NCBI RefSeq assembly: GCF_004571195.1
Contig: NZ_CP038272.1
Span: 1 to 60,873 of the forward strand
Length of the DNA: 60,873 nucleotides
Direction of reading: 5' to 3'
Origin: Legionella geestiana
GTDB taxonomy: Bacteria; Pseudomonadota; Gammaproteobacteria; Legionellales; Legionellaceae
Shown here: piece after piece, positions 59,306 through 60,873 of the stretch
Layout: each line of letters starts with the position of its first letter
Position numbering within the stretch: the stretch's first letter is position 1
The notes under the pieces: model-generated
What the model was told of the DNA's origin: nothing
What the model saw: the letters and a program-made list of their open reading frames with translations, nothing else
The model's database searches: none
Program-made: the position numbers and the translations under genes

Positions 59306-59474
59306 TGACATAACCAATTTATTGTCACTGAAGAGTATTACAGCAATTGTTATGACAACGCTGCAATGGAAAGTTGGAATCATAGTTTCAAAGTTGAAGC
59401 CATTCATGGGAGAGATTTTTATCACGTGCTACCGATAAAAATCATATATTCGAATATAACGAAAAGGAGCTATT
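59306..59474. other. Intergenic region after traI
   Basis: 169 bp, AT-rich. A ribosome-binding AAAAGGAGC before the next gene is the only recognised signal. Confidence 0.35.
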
Positions 59475-59777
59475 ATGAACTTTTTAAATTCATTGTTAAA
59501 TGAACATGGTATACTCCTGTTGATTTTGTTTGTATCAACTCCATTTCTGGCATATTTTCACTTCTATTTTAAACCCAATGAATACCATCGAATGGTTAAA
59601 AAATTTGAATCTATGAGTGAACAACAGTTTCTAACTGCGCGAAAAACGTATGCCCGGTTAAGTAAGGAATCATCGCAAGCATACAGTGATGTAGAGCTTA
59701 AGCGAATTATTATAAATAACAATTTGAATGAAAATGAAGTACATTTATGGCTGCGTGCATGTAAGTCATCCGAATAA
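59475..59777 (+). CDS. Small membrane-anchored protein, unknown
   Basis: 100 residues with one N-terminal membrane helix (GILLLILFVSTPFLAYFHF) and a charged cytoplasmic tail. AAGGAG precedes the ATG. No family is recognised. Confidence 0.7.
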   Translation: MNFLNSLLNEHGILLLILFVSTPFLAYFHFYFKPNEYHRMVKKFESMSEQQFLTARKTYARLSKESSQAYSDVELKRIIINNNLNENEVHLWLRACKSSE

Positions 59778-59893
59778 TAGTGCAACACTTGATAGGACTA
59801 TTTTTGTTGCAAAACCGGTTGGAAAATTTCAGACAGAGAGATAAAGCTGTAGGTGTTGGTTGGTGATTTTTAATCATATTTTGGAGTAACAGG

Positions 59894-60142
59894 ATGAATT
59901 TCAACGCAGTATCACAAAAAACTTTTCCAGAAATACTGTTTTCAACATGGACGATTTTATTTATTTCACTTGTGTTCACGTTCATAAGCCCATGGCTTGA
60001 CACCAATTTGCCGATGAAAAAGGTATCCCATATAGAGATCCTTTATTTTTATTGGGTATATGGTTTTATTTATCATGTAGCCAGACTGTTAAAAAAATTT
60101 TTACGAGTATCACCCGATCTCCAAAAGAAGGCCTTGGACTAA
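59894..60142 (+). CDS. Small membrane protein, unknown
   Basis: 82 residues with two hydrophobic stretches (FSTWTILFISLVFTFI and LYFYWVYGFIYHVARLL). GGAGTAACAGG precedes the ATG. No family is recognised. Its stop abuts the fragment described next. Confidence 0.65.
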   Translation: MNFNAVSQKTFPEILFSTWTILFISLVFTFISPWLDTNLPMKKVSHIEILYFYWVYGFIYHVARLLKKFLRVSPDLQKKALD

Positions 60143-60145
60143 GCC

Positions 60146-60186
60146 ATGACAGGCAGGCTGAAAAGGCCCTCTGTCCATTTATTACA
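60146..60186 (-). pseudogene. Fragment related to the membrane-protein gene at 10831-11400
   Basis: About 41 bp nearly identical to plus-strand sequence at about 11281-11321. Read on the minus strand it encodes NKWTEGLFSLPVM, against NNWTEGLFSLPVI in that gene. It has no start or useful length. It sits 23 bp outside the left TIR of the transposon. Confidence 0.7.
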
Positions 60187-60209
60187 CATTGGCTGGATCT
60201 CTGCTGCAA

Positions 60210-60302
60210 GGGTTGAATTACAGATCCGGAGCAAATACGAATTATAGTATTTGCCTTGGATCTCGGGTTTGGGGAGCAATGGAACAGCCAACCGACTTAA
60301 GG
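60210..60302. repeat. Left terminal inverted repeat of the Tn3-like transposon, 93 bp
   Basis: It shares 20 outer and 34 inner bases with the right repeat, but has 39 bases between these blocks where the right repeat has two. The extra bases include a hairpin GCAAATAC/GTATTTGC (60231-60238, 60247-60254). Confidence 0.8.
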
Positions 60303-60577
60303 ACTATATTGGTCTTTTAATATCTATAATTCGGTATGTTTCATTTTATAGGATTGTAAACTGTGAAGTTGTTCAAGTATTTTCATTGAATACAGATAGA
60401 TAACCAATTTTTTTCATCATTAGTAATTAAGTTTTCAAATTACCTATAATAGAACAAATAGTTTTATTGTTTTATTCAATATCTATGATGAATTCTTTAA
60501 AAACCTTTATTTTTAGGTAACAATGACGCTTTAACATTACGGCTCTGAAGAAAACTATGAATAAGGGGTATAAATAA
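60303..60577. promoter_or_regulatory. Leader of the P-type ATPase gene
   Basis: 275 bp, AT-rich, inside the left end of the transposon. AAGGGG lies before the ATG at 60578. No MerR- or ArsR-type operator is obvious. Confidence 0.35.
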
Positions 60578-60873
60578 ATGGGCTGCTCCACTTGTCCTTC
60601 TCACAAAGAACCAATGCCCAAACTGTGGCATAATCCTAAAGTCATTACGGCAGCAATAGCCGGTATATTATTAACTATTGGTTTTGTAGGCTCATATTTG
60701 ACACTACCAAGGATAATTGCTAACGGGTTTTACATAGGCGCGGTGTTAATTGGTGGATATTATTTCGCACGGGAAGCTATAGAAGAATTTTTCAAAGAAC
60801 ATGAAATCGGTATTGAGTTTTTGATGTCTACCGCTGCTATTGTTGCTGGTGTGATGGGACAATGGGCAGAATC
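60578..60873 (+). CDS. Heavy-metal P1B-type ATPase, 5' part (continues at position 1)
   Basis: The first 98 codons plus two bases of the ATPase gene: MGCSTCPSHKEPMPKLWHNP then membrane helices. The last two bases (TC) and base 1 (G) make a Ser codon, and the frame then reads ATLVFLYSISEAAEGYAGE at the window start. It is one uninterrupted gene on a circular molecule. Confidence 0.93.
   Translation, partial: MGCSTCPSHKEPMPKLWHNPKVITAAIAGILLTIGFVGSYLTLPRIIANGFYIGAVLIGGYYFAREAIEEFFKEHEIGIEFLMSTAAIVAGVMGQWAE

Larger units (their letters stand above)
60210..60873. mobile_element. Tn3-family transposon, left part (continues at position 1)
   Basis: From the left TIR through the ATPase 5' end to the window edge. 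Together with 1-10799 it forms the complete element. Confidence 0.8.

Noticed and set aside
1-60873. tRNA, rRNA or CRISPR arrays
   Set aside because: No cloverleaf-like element or rRNA stretch was recognised, and the only regular repeats are the coding ankyrin units, which have no spacers.

Overview
The window is very probably one complete circular plasmid of 60,873 bp, opened inside a metal P-type ATPase gene. The reading frame that runs off the end (start at 60578) continues without a break into position 1 and stops at 1612. The likely host is Legionella or a close relative. The reasons are csrA-like genes next to a conjugation operon, an ankyrin-repeat protein, a coiled-coil polyproline protein resembling translocated effectors, and AT-rich accessory DNA around a visibly more GC-rich transfer core. 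This host call is inference, because no chromosomal marker is present.

Layout. 60210-60873 plus 1-10799 is a Tn3-family transposon with terminal inverted repeats (TIRs). It holds the P-type ATPase, a DUF302 gene, tnpR and tnpA. Its tnpA is split by a 4.66 kb composite transposon (5793-10447) made of two inverted IS4-family copies around a large polyproline/coiled-coil gene; the outer ends share a 9-bp target duplication. 10831-30426 is an IncP-type conjugation block on the minus strand. In transcription order it is csrA-like pair, traT remnant, trbB-C-D-E-F-G-H-I-J-K-L-N, traG, traF, traE (topoisomerase III), a small gene and traC (ArdC/primase). 30594-31782 is a third IS copy, inserted just after the start codon of a secreted DRGH nuclease gene.

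32609-37666 holds a HigB/HigA-type toxin-antitoxin pair and a likely phage-like replication module: a CI/LexA-like repressor faces replication genes resembling O and P across palindromic operators. A LuxR-type regulator sits at the end of the replication operon. 37755-42810 has a methyltransferase and a parA-parB-RHH partition operon opposite a winged-helix protein, with several inverted repeats between them. 43001-46933 has a methyltransferase plus soluble hybrid histidine kinase operon and a small RHH-like gene. 47053-54683 is accessory DNA: lipoproteins, an Abi_C/HEPN gene coupled to a tyrosine recombinase with its own lox-like site, the ankyrin protein and an ORF6N protein.

54700-59305 is the relaxosome region: traM-traL-traK, oriT, traJ, then traI with traH encoded inside it in another frame. 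Together the plasmid carries mobilisation (TraI/J/K/H plus oriT), a Trb mating channel, partition, probable multimer resolution, a toxin-antitoxin module, a possible abortive-infection gene and metal efflux. Part of the replication and accessory content is not assignable to a known family from sequence reading alone.
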